Positions 42,322-52,159 of a stretch of 64,000 nucleotides of DNA are shown here, in pieces. The stretch lies in contig UCMW01000004.1 of the NCBI GenBank assembly GCA_900473745.1, positions 558,001 to 622,000 on the forward strand. The letters are read 5' to 3'. The notes below the pieces were generated by a model. The model made no database searches, was not told where the DNA came from, and worked only from the letters and a program-made list of their open reading frames with translations. This stretch comes from Hyphomicrobiales bacterium (GTDB taxonomy: Bacteria; Pseudomonadota; Alphaproteobacteria; Rhizobiales; Rhizobiaceae). The position numbers and the translations under genes were made by a program. Within the stretch, counting starts at the first letter, position 1, and each line of letters begins with the position of its first letter.

Positions 42322-43302
42322 TCACAGTTCGCGCAGTGCCGCGATCGGCCCTCTCACCCGCACGACGAGACCGGTCGGCGCATAAGTAATGCTCGCCTGG
42401 CCGCTGATATAGCCGACCAGGGCCTTCTCGATCATGCGTGAGCCGAAGCCTTTGCGCTCCGGCACCACCACGGCCGGCCCACCGCTTTCGCTCCACAGAA
42501 AGTGCAGCTCCGGTGCGCCGTCCTCAGGCTCCACGGACCAGGAGATCGCAATCTTGCCCTCGGCATTCGAGAGCGCGCCGTATTTCACCGCATTGGTCAT
42601 CAACTCATGCAGCGTGAGCGCAAAGGCGATGCTGCTCTTGGAGGAGAGTTGCACGTCCGGCCCGCTTACGTCGATCCGACCGGGGTCCTGGGTCGAGATG
42701 ATCGGCTCGATGAGCTGCAGAAGCGTCGTCGATACCTGGTTGCGGCTGATGAACAGATCCTGTGCGTGGCTGAGGGCATGCAGTCGCTCCAGAAAGGCAA
42801 GCCTCGAGGTCGCCATGTCGCTGTCGTTGCGCAGCGTCTGGTTGGCGAGCGACTGTACGAGCGCCAGAATGTTCTTGATCCGATGCGAGAGTTCGTTGCG
42901 CAGCAGTTCCTGCTCCGTCTCGAAGTTCTTGATTGCCGTGATGTCACGCGAAACCGACAGAATGCTCTCGACGCTGCTGTCCTCCCCAAAGATGGGGCTG
43001 ACCTTCACGTCCCAGAAGCGCCGGTTTCCCTTTGCCGTCTCGGCGAAGCCCGTGAAGCGGGACTCCCGGCCGTCGCGCGCGGCCTGGATGGCGGCAAGGG
43101 CCGCGATATTGCCTTCATCGCGCCAGAAATCCGGCCAGGGACAACCCTTGATGGCGCCGAAATCTTCGACCTCCATCACCCGCTGTCCGCCGTCCGTCAT
43201 GTACTGCAGGCTGCCGTCCAGGCCGATGATCTTGATGCAGTCGTCCGACGACGCAAGCGCTGCAGCAATGAAACGAGGATCGTGGCTCTTGTGTAGGGAC
43301 AT
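42322..43302 (-). CDS. PAS-domain HWE-family sensor histidine kinase
   Basis: This 326-residue soluble kinase has a PAS/PAC domain (about 10-125, ending SVSRDITAIKNFE), a phosphoacceptor helix LLRNELSHRIKNILALVQSL and an HWE ATP-binding domain with ALTLHELMTNAVKYGALSN and WSESGGPAVVVPERKGFGSR. HWE kinases are rhizobial and often act in general stress or light responses. No response regulator gene is adjacent, so the partner is elsewhere. Confidence 0.92.
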   Translation of the reverse strand: MSLHKSHDPRFIAAALASSDDCIKIIGLDGSLQYMTDGGQRVMEVEDFGAIKGCPWPDFWRDEGNIAALAAIQAARDGRESRFTGFAETAKGNRRFWDVKVSPIFGEDSSVESILSVSRDITAIKNFETEQELLRNELSHRIKNILALVQSLANQTLRNDSDMATSRLAFLERLHALSHAQDLFISRNQVSTTLLQLIEPIISTQDPGRIDVSGPDVQLSSKSSIAFALTLHELMTNAVKYGALSNAEGKIAISWSVEPEDGAPELHFLWSESGGPAVVVPERKGFGSRMIEKALVGYISGQASITYAPTGLVVRVRGPIAALREL

Positions 43303-43487
43303 CTATTTCCAGCCGGCTATTCCGGGTTTTTCTGATTGAATATTTCCCGTGCGTCAACGCGATTTGCACGGCGGCAGATTTAGGTTCGCCTTTTCTTCGT
43401 TCACGCTGCAGAATGATCACAGCATTCCTTCGGTTCCACCGTGGCACACCGGAAGATCTTAGGCATGGTTGGCTCGGAGCAGTTTCC

Positions 43488-43829
43488 ATGATCACCCTCG
43501 ACATCCTGCGCCAGATCATTCTCGCCTTGCCGACCACGGAGGAGACCACCTCCTGGGGCCATCCGTCCTTCAAGGTCAACGGCAAGGCCATGCTGTTCTG
43601 GAATCCGACCCATGACTGCCCGGTCTTCAAGGTACCCTTCGAGGAACGCGACCATCTGATCGAGATGGACCCCGACACCTTCTTCACCACCGACCACCAC
43701 CGCCCGCACCCCATGGTGCTCGCCCGGCCCGGTCGGCTCAATCCCGAATGGGCGCGGGAAAACCTCACGCGCGTCTGGCGGGCGCAGGCGAAGAAGGCGG
43801 TGGTGAAAGCCTGGGATGCGGAGCGGTGA
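43488..43829 (+). CDS. MmcQ/YjbR-family protein
   Basis: This 113-residue protein has the CyaY-like YjbR fold: ILRQIILALPTTEETTSWGH, PSFKVNGKAMLFW, and VLARPGRLNPEWARENLTRV. Members may bind DNA; function is unknown. The ATG at 43488 has GGAG upstream, and an in-frame start at 43413 is less likely. It diverges from the HWE kinase gene. Confidence 0.88.
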   Translation: MITLDILRQIILALPTTEETTSWGHPSFKVNGKAMLFWNPTHDCPVFKVPFEERDHLIEMDPDTFFTTDHHRPHPMVLARPGRLNPEWARENLTRVWRAQAKKAVVKAWDAER

Positions 43830-44258
43830 GCCTGCTCGCCCTCGCCGAAGCCGGAGACGCCTACGACCATCCCGGAATTCAGTCAATCGCCCGCAACAGC
43901 GCGAAACCTCGCGCGATCGGGTTCTGGTTGGCTCGCTCGCAGCCTTCAAGGACGCGGGTCGCAACGGCTCGAAGACTCCACCCGTGAAAAATTTCGGTCG
44001 GTTCGAAATGGCTGCCACGGCCCAAGAGCTATTCAGATGCCTCATGCATGCCAAGTTGCTTCACGGCGTAAATCTGTAAGATCATCTGCTGCAAACTGAT
44101 ATTCCGTAATGTGGTGATGTCGGGATTGTAGCCTCGTGACGTCAAGATATGGCGCGCCATGATCATTAGGCTCGAATTCGAATAAAAGTATTGAAGGGAA
44201 TTTTCACTAAGTATACTTTTGTGAAGGTGCCGGGTTTGGTGCAAATGAGGGTGAGGCC
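43830..44258. other. Transition into AT-rich island
   Basis: No gene is supported in these 429 bp. From about 44060 the base composition turns AT-rich compared with flanking genes. Two perfect palindromes occur: ATGGCGCGCCAT at 44149-44160 and TCGAATTCGA at 44172-44181. The second half probably contains the promoter of the following gene. Confidence 0.5.
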
Positions 44259-45149
44259 ATGAGGAGCATTCGGCGTTCATTTCGATATATTGTTGGATAT
44301 TTGAGATACCACATCCAAAATATCCGCCTTTCTCCGCCGCGAATCTTAAGTGTGGCGCTAAGCGCGCTCGGCATCGGGACGGCAGTGAGGGAGCTTAACG
44401 AGGAGATAAAGTTTTGGCCAACTGTTGCAGTTTGCTCAGTGGTTCTGGCGCTGTATTTGTATCTGATCGTCCGCAACCCAATTCAGCTCAACGCGGATGA
44501 ATTTCCCAAAGACTTGAGATTTAGAGCATTGGTTCCTCCTACGGCAAATCAACAAAATCGAATTGCTGAAGCGTGCGCATATTTTGGTGATAGTGCCATA
44601 GATCCGGTTCAAGGTGTAATAGCCAGCGAATCTGATGCGTTCTCGACAGTAGCGGTAAGCGACTACAAGGGCCGGGAGGTAGGTTTCGCGGACTATTATG
44701 CATACAGGCGCGAAGATGCAGTTAGATATATTCGTGGTGAAATCGGTAAGGCGGATTTTTTTTCGAGATACTATCTTCCTCACCCGGCAGCTAGGGATGC
44801 AGACACGTTATACATATCAACATTGTTCAGGTATGACCATATATCTGACAGATCTGCTTATGGAGTTAAAGAAACTGCTATATTGGCATGGTGTTTATTC
44901 AAGCTTATCGAAGTCGCGCAAAGAGAACCTAAAGACGGTTGGCTTCTGGTCACAGCAGGCGGATCATCCGCGGGGGAGAGGCTGATCAAGCACTTCAAGT
45001 TTGCCGAAACTGGTCAGCGCGATCCCGATGGGAACAAGATATTTACAAGGGACAATGTTACGCTGGAGCAGATAAGAAACGAGATTGGAAGATACTCGTA
45101 TATAGGCGATCTTGTGATTTTCAATGTCGCAGGGCTCTCGCCGACTTGA
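44259..45149 (+). CDS. Membrane-anchored GNAT-like protein, atypical composition
   Basis: The 296-residue product has a basic N-terminus, hydrophobic segments at about 28-42 and 52-71, and a cytoplasmic domain (about 90-296). The latter reads EVGFADYYAYRREDAVRYIR, then a YISTLFRYD strand, WLLVTAGGSSAGERLIKHFK and F. This order resembles an acetyltransferase (GNAT) core with its acceptor-loop and C-terminal phenylalanine region, but the acetyl-CoA loop is not textbook, so the call is tentative. Codon use is AT-rich and unlike its neighbours, which points to recent transfer. It has no obvious operon partner and lies just before ccrM. Confidence 0.55.
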   Translation: MRSIRRSFRYIVGYLRYHIQNIRLSPPRILSVALSALGIGTAVRELNEEIKFWPTVAVCSVVLALYLYLIVRNPIQLNADEFPKDLRFRALVPPTANQQNRIAEACAYFGDSAIDPVQGVIASESDAFSTVAVSDYKGREVGFADYYAYRREDAVRYIRGEIGKADFFSRYYLPHPAARDADTLYISTLFRYDHISDRSAYGVKETAILAWCLFKLIEVAQREPKDGWLLVTAGGSSAGERLIKHFKFAETGQRDPDGNKIFTRDNVTLEQIRNEIGRYSYIGDLVIFNVAGLSPT

Positions 45150-45309
45150 AGCTTTTTCTTAGAGCGGTGCGCGTTGCCCCTCAGGCCGGTGAAATGGAAC
45201 ATCTTGCACCGCGCGAATTGGACGAGATTGCACCGACGAATGTTCGCCTTTGCAATCTCACGGCAAACTCCTACCCCCGCACAAAATTTCACCGCCTCTT
45301 CACCCTTCG

Positions 45310-46505
<1,196 letters not shown>

Positions 46506-46897
46506 GCTGTTTCGATCCATCACGGACTGGCGCGTCTCCGCGCGCCGGTACACCCAGGATAAAATGTTAGAATAACATCATATATTTGTGATCAGCTTCG
46601 AGCAAGTCGAAGCTCTTAATCGAGCTGAATTCGATCTTTCGGGGTCGATCTGGCGCGGGCAGGGGTCCGCCAACTCCACCCGCGCCAGTGCCTCAATCTC
46701 AGCGGTGTTCTGACCGTCGCGGCTGTTCCCCCTCTTCAAATGTCTTCACCCCTCTCGATGTGGGCAGAATGGCCAGTACGGTCCATGCGACCGAAATCCA
46801 TGCCGGGTGACAGGAAACACTTGATCAGGGTTGGCGATCACGCCACCATTCGATCCGGTGGCAGGCCATTGGCGGAATGCCCGGTCAGAGGTGCTTC
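46506..46897. other. Intergenic region with two perfect inverted repeats
   Basis: No gene is supported in these 392 bp. ATGTTAGAATAACAT (46564-46578) is a perfect 6-bp-arm palindrome and AGCTTCGA-GCAAG-TCGAAGCT (46594-46614) a perfect 8-bp stem that could end ccrM transcription. The rest should hold the promoter of the OmpA-family gene. Confidence 0.5.
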
Positions 46898-47899
46898 ATG
46901 GTCCGGATATCCGCGCAATTGTTTGCCATTCTCGCGCTCGCGCTGTTAGGCTCCGTTGACGACAGTTCCGCGGAGACTTGTCCGGCCCTGGAGGGCTTTG
47001 CACCGCTCGAGGCCATGGGGGTCTATGACGGGGCCTGCCTGTACGGTGCAGAGGACGCTGGCTTTACCCGCTTCGATCTGCCCGTCGGCCCGATGAAGGG
47101 CGGGGCGCCGACCGAACTCAAGCCGGTCGAGGGCCAACTGCAGCGCCGGCTCTATGTCGCTCCCGAAGGTGCTAGTGCCGCCGATGTCTTTCTGAATTAT
47201 CGCACCGCTCTGCTGGGGGCCGGTTTTTCGAGCCTGTTCGAATGCGCCGGGCGAAGCTGCGGCAGCAACAATGCGCTGCTGGGCAAGCTGATCATCTATC
47301 CGGCAGACCGAAAACTCCGCAATCTGGGCTCAGCATCCGAGTTTGCGCTCTATATCAAGGATGGCGAGCATTACATGGCAGCCGTATCAGCCGATGGCAC
47401 GCGCCATGTGGCGCTGTATGTGGCGCAGAACCAGAAAGCCCCGCTTTCCGGAAATGCATCCGAGCGTGCGGCCGTGCATCTGGATCTCGTCACTGCGGCT
47501 GCCCTCGAAACTCGCATGATCGATGCCGCAGCCATGGCCAAGGGCATTTCGGACGAGGGCCATATCGCCCTCGACAATGTCTATTTCGACTTCGGCACCG
47601 CAAACCTGTCGCCGGAAGCGGCACCCGCTATCGCCGAAATGGCAAAGCTGCTGACCTCGAACCCGGGGCTGATGGTCTATATCGTCGGCCATACGGATTG
47701 GGTCGGCGATGCCGAGACGAACCTGTCGTTGTCACAAAAGCGGGCACAAGCGGTCATGGCAGCGCTAGTGTCGGCAGGCATCTCGAAAGAACGCCTCGCC
47801 GCCGCCGGAATGGGCATGCTGGCGCCGCGCGCCAGCAACCAAACGGAGCCGGGCCGCGCCATGAACCGCCGCGTGGAACTGGTCGAACGACCCGGCTGA
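46898..47899 (+). CDS. OmpA-family protein with DUF4892-like N-terminal domain
   Basis: This 333-residue protein has a signal peptide (about 1-26, ending SSA), an N-terminal domain like DUF4892 (about 30-190, with KLIIYPADRKLRNLGSASEF) and a C-terminal OmpA/MotB peptidoglycan-binding domain (about 220-330; VYFDFGTANLSPEAAPAI, IVGHTDWVGDAETNLSLSQK, MNRRVELV). It should tether the cell envelope to peptidoglycan. The ATG at 46898 follows AGAGG. Confidence 0.88.
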   Translation: MVRISAQLFAILALALLGSVDDSSAETCPALEGFAPLEAMGVYDGACLYGAEDAGFTRFDLPVGPMKGGAPTELKPVEGQLQRRLYVAPEGASAADVFLNYRTALLGAGFSSLFECAGRSCGSNNALLGKLIIYPADRKLRNLGSASEFALYIKDGEHYMAAVSADGTRHVALYVAQNQKAPLSGNASERAAVHLDLVTAAALETRMIDAAAMAKGISDEGHIALDNVYFDFGTANLSPEAAPAIAEMAKLLTSNPGLMVYIVGHTDWVGDAETNLSLSQKRAQAVMAALVSAGISKERLAAAGMGMLAPRASNQTEPGRAMNRRVELVERPG

Positions 47900-47953
47900 G
47901 GGAGAAGCGGCCCCGCGTCGGCGGCGCGCGCCATTCGCCTTGCGTTCAGGTGA

Positions 47954-48565
47954 TCAGAGGCTGACGCCCAGCCCCTGCAGATCTGCCTTAAGCTTTTCCG
48001 CCCCGGTGAAATGCACAGCCTGCCATCCGGCAGCGCGCGCCCCTTCGACATTCGGCAGACTGTCATCGATGAATACCGAATGCGCCGGCGAGAGATCGAA
48101 ATCCGTGACATGCCGCTCATAGATCGCCACATCAGGCTTGATCAGGCCGACCTCGCCAGAGACAGTGACTCCGCGCGGCAGGTTGAGGAAGGGATACATC
48201 TGCCGCGCTTCGGAAAACGTGTCGGCGGCAAAATTGGTCAGCATGGTCACGTCGCGGCCGGCATCGATCAGCCCGGTCATGATCGCGACGCTGTCGTCAT
48301 AAGCATGCGGCACCATCTCGGCCCAGTGTTTCCGGAAGGCGCGGATATGCGCTTCCTTCTCCGGAAACTCTGCGATCAGCAGCGCCTCGGCATCGGCCCA
48401 GCGGCGGCCACGATCCTGTTCGATGTTCCAGTCGTGGGTGCAGACCCGCGCGAAGAAATCCGCCCGCTCCTGCGGGTCGGGAATGATCCGCGAGAACGGC
48501 AGGTTCGGATCGTAATGGATCAGCACCTTGCCGATGTCGAAGACGATATGGCGGATTTCGGTCAT
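47954..48565 (-). CDS. HAD-family hydrolase (YihX-like)
   Basis: This 203-residue HAD hydrolase has motif I VFDIGKVLI (first Asp nucleophile; the second Asp is replaced by Gly-Lys as in the YihX subgroup), motif II MLTNFAAD, motif III Lys in LIKPDVAIYERH and motif IV FIDDSLPNVEGARAAGW. YihX-like enzymes are sugar phosphatases. It ends an apparent operon behind mutY, with three bases between. Confidence 0.88.
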   Translation of the reverse strand: MTEIRHIVFDIGKVLIHYDPNLPFSRIIPDPQERADFFARVCTHDWNIEQDRGRRWADAEALLIAEFPEKEAHIRAFRKHWAEMVPHAYDDSVAIMTGLIDAGRDVTMLTNFAADTFSEARQMYPFLNLPRGVTVSGEVGLIKPDVAIYERHVTDFDLSPAHSVFIDDSLPNVEGARAAGWQAVHFTGAEKLKADLQGLGVSL

Positions 48566-48568
48566 GTC

Positions 48569-49645
48569 TTAGCCCTTGAGTGTTGGAAAGGCGGTTGGAA
48601 TAGCCGCCGCAATTGCCTTCTTCATGACAGTCGGCAGCGCTTGTCCATCAAGTTCGGTGACGGGTACCCAGAAACCGTGATGATCAGGTGGTGTGTCGAT
48701 CGGTCCGACGCGGAAGATCGAGAGCCGGAGCTCGAAATGTGTGAAGACATGGGAGATGCTGCCCGCCACCTGCCAGTCGGCCGGGAAGGGCGCGGCATCC
48801 ACGCCGGTCTCGCCGTCCTGCCGTGAGGTCCAGTCCGTCGTCGGCACTTCCGTCATGCCGCCGAGCAATCCGCTCTCGATCCGCTTGCGCAGAAGAAGCC
48901 GCCCGTCGCGATCCACCGCAATGAAGGCCGCGCCCAGCCGCACCGGTTTGGCCTTCTTGGCCGCTTTCACCGGAAAGCGCTCCGGCTCGTCGGTGGCGAG
49001 CGCCACGCAGACGTCGTTGAACGGACAGAGCGCGCAGGCCGGCCTTTTTGGCGTGCAGATTGTAGCGCCCAGATCCATCATCGCCTGGGCAAAATCTCCG
49101 GGTCGGTCCGTCGGCGTCAGCTCGGCTACCTTCGCCTTCATCGCAGGCTTGGAACCGGGGAGCGGCGCGTCGATCGCAAAGAGGCGCGATATCACCCGCT
49201 CGACATTGCCGTCCATCACGGCCGAGGGCCGATTGAAGGCGATCGCAGCAACGGCTGCAGACGTATAGTCGCCGATGCCGGGCAGGGCTCTGAGGCCCTC
49301 TTCCGTATCGGGAAAGACTCCACCATGCTCGAAAGCCACGGCCTCCGCGCATTTCTTCAAGTTGCGGGCGCGGGCGTAATAGCCGAGCCCCGCCCAGGCG
49401 GCCATGACATCCTCGTTCGGTGCTCCCGCAAGATCCGTGACTGTCGGCCAGCGCGCGATAAACTTGGCGAAATACGCCTTCACCGCCGCAACCGTCGTCT
49501 GCTGCAGCATCACTTCCGACATCCAGATGTGGTAGGGATCGGGCTTCACGCCCCGTTTCGCTGCGGCCGGAGAGATCCGCCAGGGAAGCTCCCTGTGATG
49601 CCGGTCATACCAGACGAGAAGGACGGCGCTCATTTCTTGCTTCAT
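48569..49645 (-). CDS. mutY: A/G-specific adenine DNA glycosylase
   Basis: MutY removes adenine mispaired with 8-oxoguanine. The 358-residue product has the catalytic Glu44 in WMSEVMLQQT, the helix-hairpin-helix LPGIGDYTSAAVAAIAF, and the [4Fe-4S] cysteines in CTPKRPACALCPFNDVC (C-x6-C-x2-C-x5-C). The C-terminal NUDIX-like domain (about 235-350; FIAVDRDGRLLLRKR, SHVFTHFELRLSIFR) recognises 8-oxoG. In rhizobia mutY usually neighbours DUF721, dsbA and smc, as seen here with insertions. Confidence 0.96.
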   Translation of the reverse strand: MKQEMSAVLLVWYDRHHRELPWRISPAAAKRGVKPDPYHIWMSEVMLQQTTVAAVKAYFAKFIARWPTVTDLAGAPNEDVMAAWAGLGYYARARNLKKCAEAVAFEHGGVFPDTEEGLRALPGIGDYTSAAVAAIAFNRPSAVMDGNVERVISRLFAIDAPLPGSKPAMKAKVAELTPTDRPGDFAQAMMDLGATICTPKRPACALCPFNDVCVALATDEPERFPVKAAKKAKPVRLGAAFIAVDRDGRLLLRKRIESGLLGGMTEVPTTDWTSRQDGETGVDAAPFPADWQVAGSISHVFTHFELRLSIFRVGPIDTPPDHHGFWVPVTELDGQALPTVMKKAIAAAIPTAFPTLKG

Positions 49646-49721
49646 TGGTTGAACGGCAACCCCGATGCGGTTAGACCGGGCGCGGACGGTAAAGGCCCGT
49701 CAGTGATGCTCCGGAGACCCC

Positions 49722-50948
49722 ATGCAGCTACAGTCCCCCGCCCTCGGGCGCAATACGATATTGGCTCTCTTCGCCATTCTGAGCCTGTCGGCCATGGACA
49801 ATGCCGTGCTGCATCTGACCTACATTGCCACTGCAAGCCTTGCGCTGATCTACATGGTGGCGGGAGCTTTGAAGCCGAGACTGGACGGTGCCATCGGCTT
49901 GTTCGTCACTCTCTCGGCTATCTATTTCTTCGTTCAGCTCGTCTATTTTCTCCTGCACTACAGGACCTATTTCCCCACGACCGGCAATGAGTGGAGCCAG
50001 CCGCTCAAACACATCATCTTCCTGCTGCCGTTTTTCGTCGCCGCACGGCTGGCTGTGGCGCCGGGTGACAGCCTCCTACGCACAGTGTGGATCGCCTCGG
50101 CCGCTTGGGGCCTCGTGACGCTTCCCTTCGTGCTTTATCAGGGGCTCATCCTCGACATGCGGGCAGAAGCTGGAACCGGCAACGCAATTCCCTTTGCAGC
50201 GATGGGGGCGATCTTCTCCAGCTTCGCTCTCCTGGGGCTTAATGATCCCGACAAGCGCTACAGATGGTTGGCTGCCGCAGGCTTCTGCGCAGGCTTTCTC
50301 TGCGTTCTCTTCTCGCAGACGAAGAGCATCATGCCGGTGCCGATTATCGGACTTGCGCTCTTCTGGCTGTTCTTTCTCCGCAGCCGCATGACCATCTGGC
50401 AACTCTGCGCCGTCTCAGTGGGTGTTCTGGTTCTGGCCGGATTGGGTGTCTATGTCTCTGACAGCTGGCACCGCTTCGCCGATCTCTGGGCCGTCTATGT
50501 CGAGCAGGACAACACGGCCGCGCTCGGTGATTCCTATACCCAGCGGCTGACCATGTGGTCGCATGGCCTCGGAGGCGTCCTGGAGGCACCCTTCGCCGGC
50601 CATGGCTTCCAGAACCGGCGCCATTTCATCGGCCTCCTGGGCTACGACTACAATCACTGGCACAATGGCTTCATCACCGCCGCTTTCGACAATGGCATTC
50701 CCGGTCTCGTGATCATGGCCTTGCTGCTTCTGTCTCCCGTCTGGATTGCCTGGCGCTGTCAGCCGGATGCATTGTACCGCCCGCGCTTGTTCATGGCGAT
50801 CATGCTGGTCTTCGTGTATGTATGGGGTGGCATGGTGAACCAGATCTTCGGCCACGCCATCTACAACGCCCTTTTCCTCTGGGTCGGGCTGGTGATTGCC
50901 GTATCGGCCACGCCGAAAGCGAGTGACGATGTCGAAGGATCAGCCTAG
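49722..50948 (+). CDS. O-antigen ligase/polymerase-family membrane protein
   Basis: The 408-residue protein has 10-12 membrane helices and a Wzy_C-type O-antigen ligase region (about 200-370), with the large periplasmic loop containing GHGFQNRRHFIG and DYNHWHNGFI, in which the His residues are typical of WaaL-like ligases. It could transfer a polysaccharide to lipid A core or polymerise a surface glycan; the exact acceptor is unknown. CGGAGA precedes the ATG. Its end overlaps the DUF721 gene by 20 bases. Confidence 0.85.
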   Translation: MQLQSPALGRNTILALFAILSLSAMDNAVLHLTYIATASLALIYMVAGALKPRLDGAIGLFVTLSAIYFFVQLVYFLLHYRTYFPTTGNEWSQPLKHIIFLLPFFVAARLAVAPGDSLLRTVWIASAAWGLVTLPFVLYQGLILDMRAEAGTGNAIPFAAMGAIFSSFALLGLNDPDKRYRWLAAAGFCAGFLCVLFSQTKSIMPVPIIGLALFWLFFLRSRMTIWQLCAVSVGVLVLAGLGVYVSDSWHRFADLWAVYVEQDNTAALGDSYTQRLTMWSHGLGGVLEAPFAGHGFQNRRHFIGLLGYDYNHWHNGFITAAFDNGIPGLVIMALLLLSPVWIAWRCQPDALYRPRLFMAIMLVFVYVWGGMVNQIFGHAIYNALFLWVGLVIAVSATPKASDDVEGSA

Positions 50949-51432
50949 CCGCTACGGCGCGAACCAGATCGCCGAGATCGCCAACGGGATCGTCGATCCC
51001 GTTCTGGCGCGGCGTGCCGGCATCAACACGGCTCTCCTCGGCTCCTGGGAGGACATCGTCGGGGAGAATTTCGCCGATTGCACGCGGCCCGAAAAGATCG
51101 CCTGGCCGCGCCGCTCCGATCTGCCGGAGGATGGCGGCCACCGCCCGGGTGTGTTGACGATCGCCTGTGAGGGTGCCCGCGCGCTCTTCCTGTCCCACGC
51201 CCAGGGCGAGTTGATCGCCCGCATCAACGGCTTCTTCGGTTATCCCGCGATCGGCCAGGTCCGCATCGTTCAGAAGCCGGTTTCGGTCGCGAGCGTCAGG
51301 CCCCGCATCCGCAAGCTTGAAGGCGAAAAGGCAAAGCGCTTGGAAGCCATGATGGAGGGGATCGAGGATGGGAACCTCCGCCGCGCTGTCGAGCGTCTGG
51401 GTACGGCCGTGCTACAGGCAAAGCGCAAATAG
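50929..51432 (+). CDS. DUF721 (DciA-like) protein
   Basis: This 167-residue protein has the DUF721 domain (about 15-110): ANGIVDPVLARRAGINTALL, WEDIVGENFADCTRPEKIAW and LTIACEGARALFLSHAQGEL. DciA is the bacterial loader of the replicative helicase DnaB in species without DnaC, and DUF721 proteins are its homologues. The usual rhizobial order is mutY, DUF721, dsbA, smc; here a block of about 7 kb separates it from dsbA. Confidence 0.9.
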   Translation: MSKDQPSRYGANQIAEIANGIVDPVLARRAGINTALLGSWEDIVGENFADCTRPEKIAWPRRSDLPEDGGHRPGVLTIACEGARALFLSHAQGELIARINGFFGYPAIGQVRIVQKPVSVASVRPRIRKLEGEKAKRLEAMMEGIEDGNLRRAVERLGTAVLQAKRK

Positions 51433-51625
51433 GGCGTCAGACGCCTGACCCCGTTCATTGGGATCGCTTCTTCTCGATCCTTCCCCCTGATCTTGACACC
51501 TGATCCGGCCAAGTTTGGGTCGATCGCTGCGATCGCGTTGATCCCCGTCTGAGGCGGGTCTACCAGTCGTCGAACCGGGGCGTGCGACCTTCGGCTGCCA
51601 ACGCCTTTCGCCGCGCCGCTTCTCT

Positions 51626-52153
51626 TTGCGGTCATTGCCGGCATCGATGGTCTCAGCGCCAGCATCGCTATTGCCGCCTGATCTTGCCGGCCCGCTGGCG
51701 GAAGACTTCGGCATGGGCGGAGATGTTCTCTTCCTGTCCAGCATCCTGCTGGCGTTCTGGATCGCGCTTCTCGGCATCGCAACCGCACTCACGCTCGCGT
51801 CGATACTGCCCTTCGCCGGTGAACTCTCCGGAGCCATGCCGACCTTTGTTGCCGCCGGCCTGATGATCGCGCTCGGCTTCTTGATCGTCACCTGCATCTA
51901 CAATTGCGCCCGCCTCTCGGTGATCAAGGTCAATGTGCCTTTGCGCGAACGCTGGCATCATCGATCGTCCACCTGCGGAAAACAGCCCGATTTACGAAGG
52001 AGAGCAGGTGCAGGTGCTCGAGCTGCAGGAATTCCTGTTTTTCCGGAACGCGGAACAGGTGATCTCGCGCTATTGGTCCACCGCCTCTGCGCCACGACAA
52101 TCGCCGAACGTCTGACGATCGCAAACCGTGTCGTCCAGGCGCTACATGAGTGA
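51626..52153 (+). CDS. Hypothetical two-helix membrane protein, probably with internal frameshifts
   Basis: The frame gives 175 residues with two strong membrane helices (FLSSILLAFWIALLGIATAL and VAAGLMIALGFLIVTCIY). Coding character is clear from about 51647 to 51950. Between about 51950 and 52080 the best codon usage moves to another frame, which reads IIDRPPAENSPIYEGEQVQV then LELQEFLFFRNAEQVISRYW, and then it returns for TIAERLTIANRVVQALHE. This suggests two compensating indels, that is, a decaying gene or sequence errors. The reading frame upstream (51433-51680) also contains protein-like patches broken by stops. It sits next to the cyclase gene, convergent with it. Confidence 0.5.
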   Translation: MRSLPASMVSAPASLLPPDLAGPLAEDFGMGGDVLFLSSILLAFWIALLGIATALTLASILPFAGELSGAMPTFVAAGLMIALGFLIVTCIYNCARLSVIKVNVPLRERWHHRSSTCGKQPDLRRRAGAGARAAGIPVFPERGTGDLALLVHRLCATTIAERLTIANRVVQALHE

Positions 52154-52159
52154 GGGGGA

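Noticed and set aside
46740..46949. Small plus-strand frame before the OmpA-family gene
   Set aside because: No ribosome site, no domain, and codon use unlike the neighbours.
51412..51897. Minus-strand open frame below the decaying membrane gene
   Set aside because: It has no domain, and the plus strand shows hydrophobic helices with good codon use.
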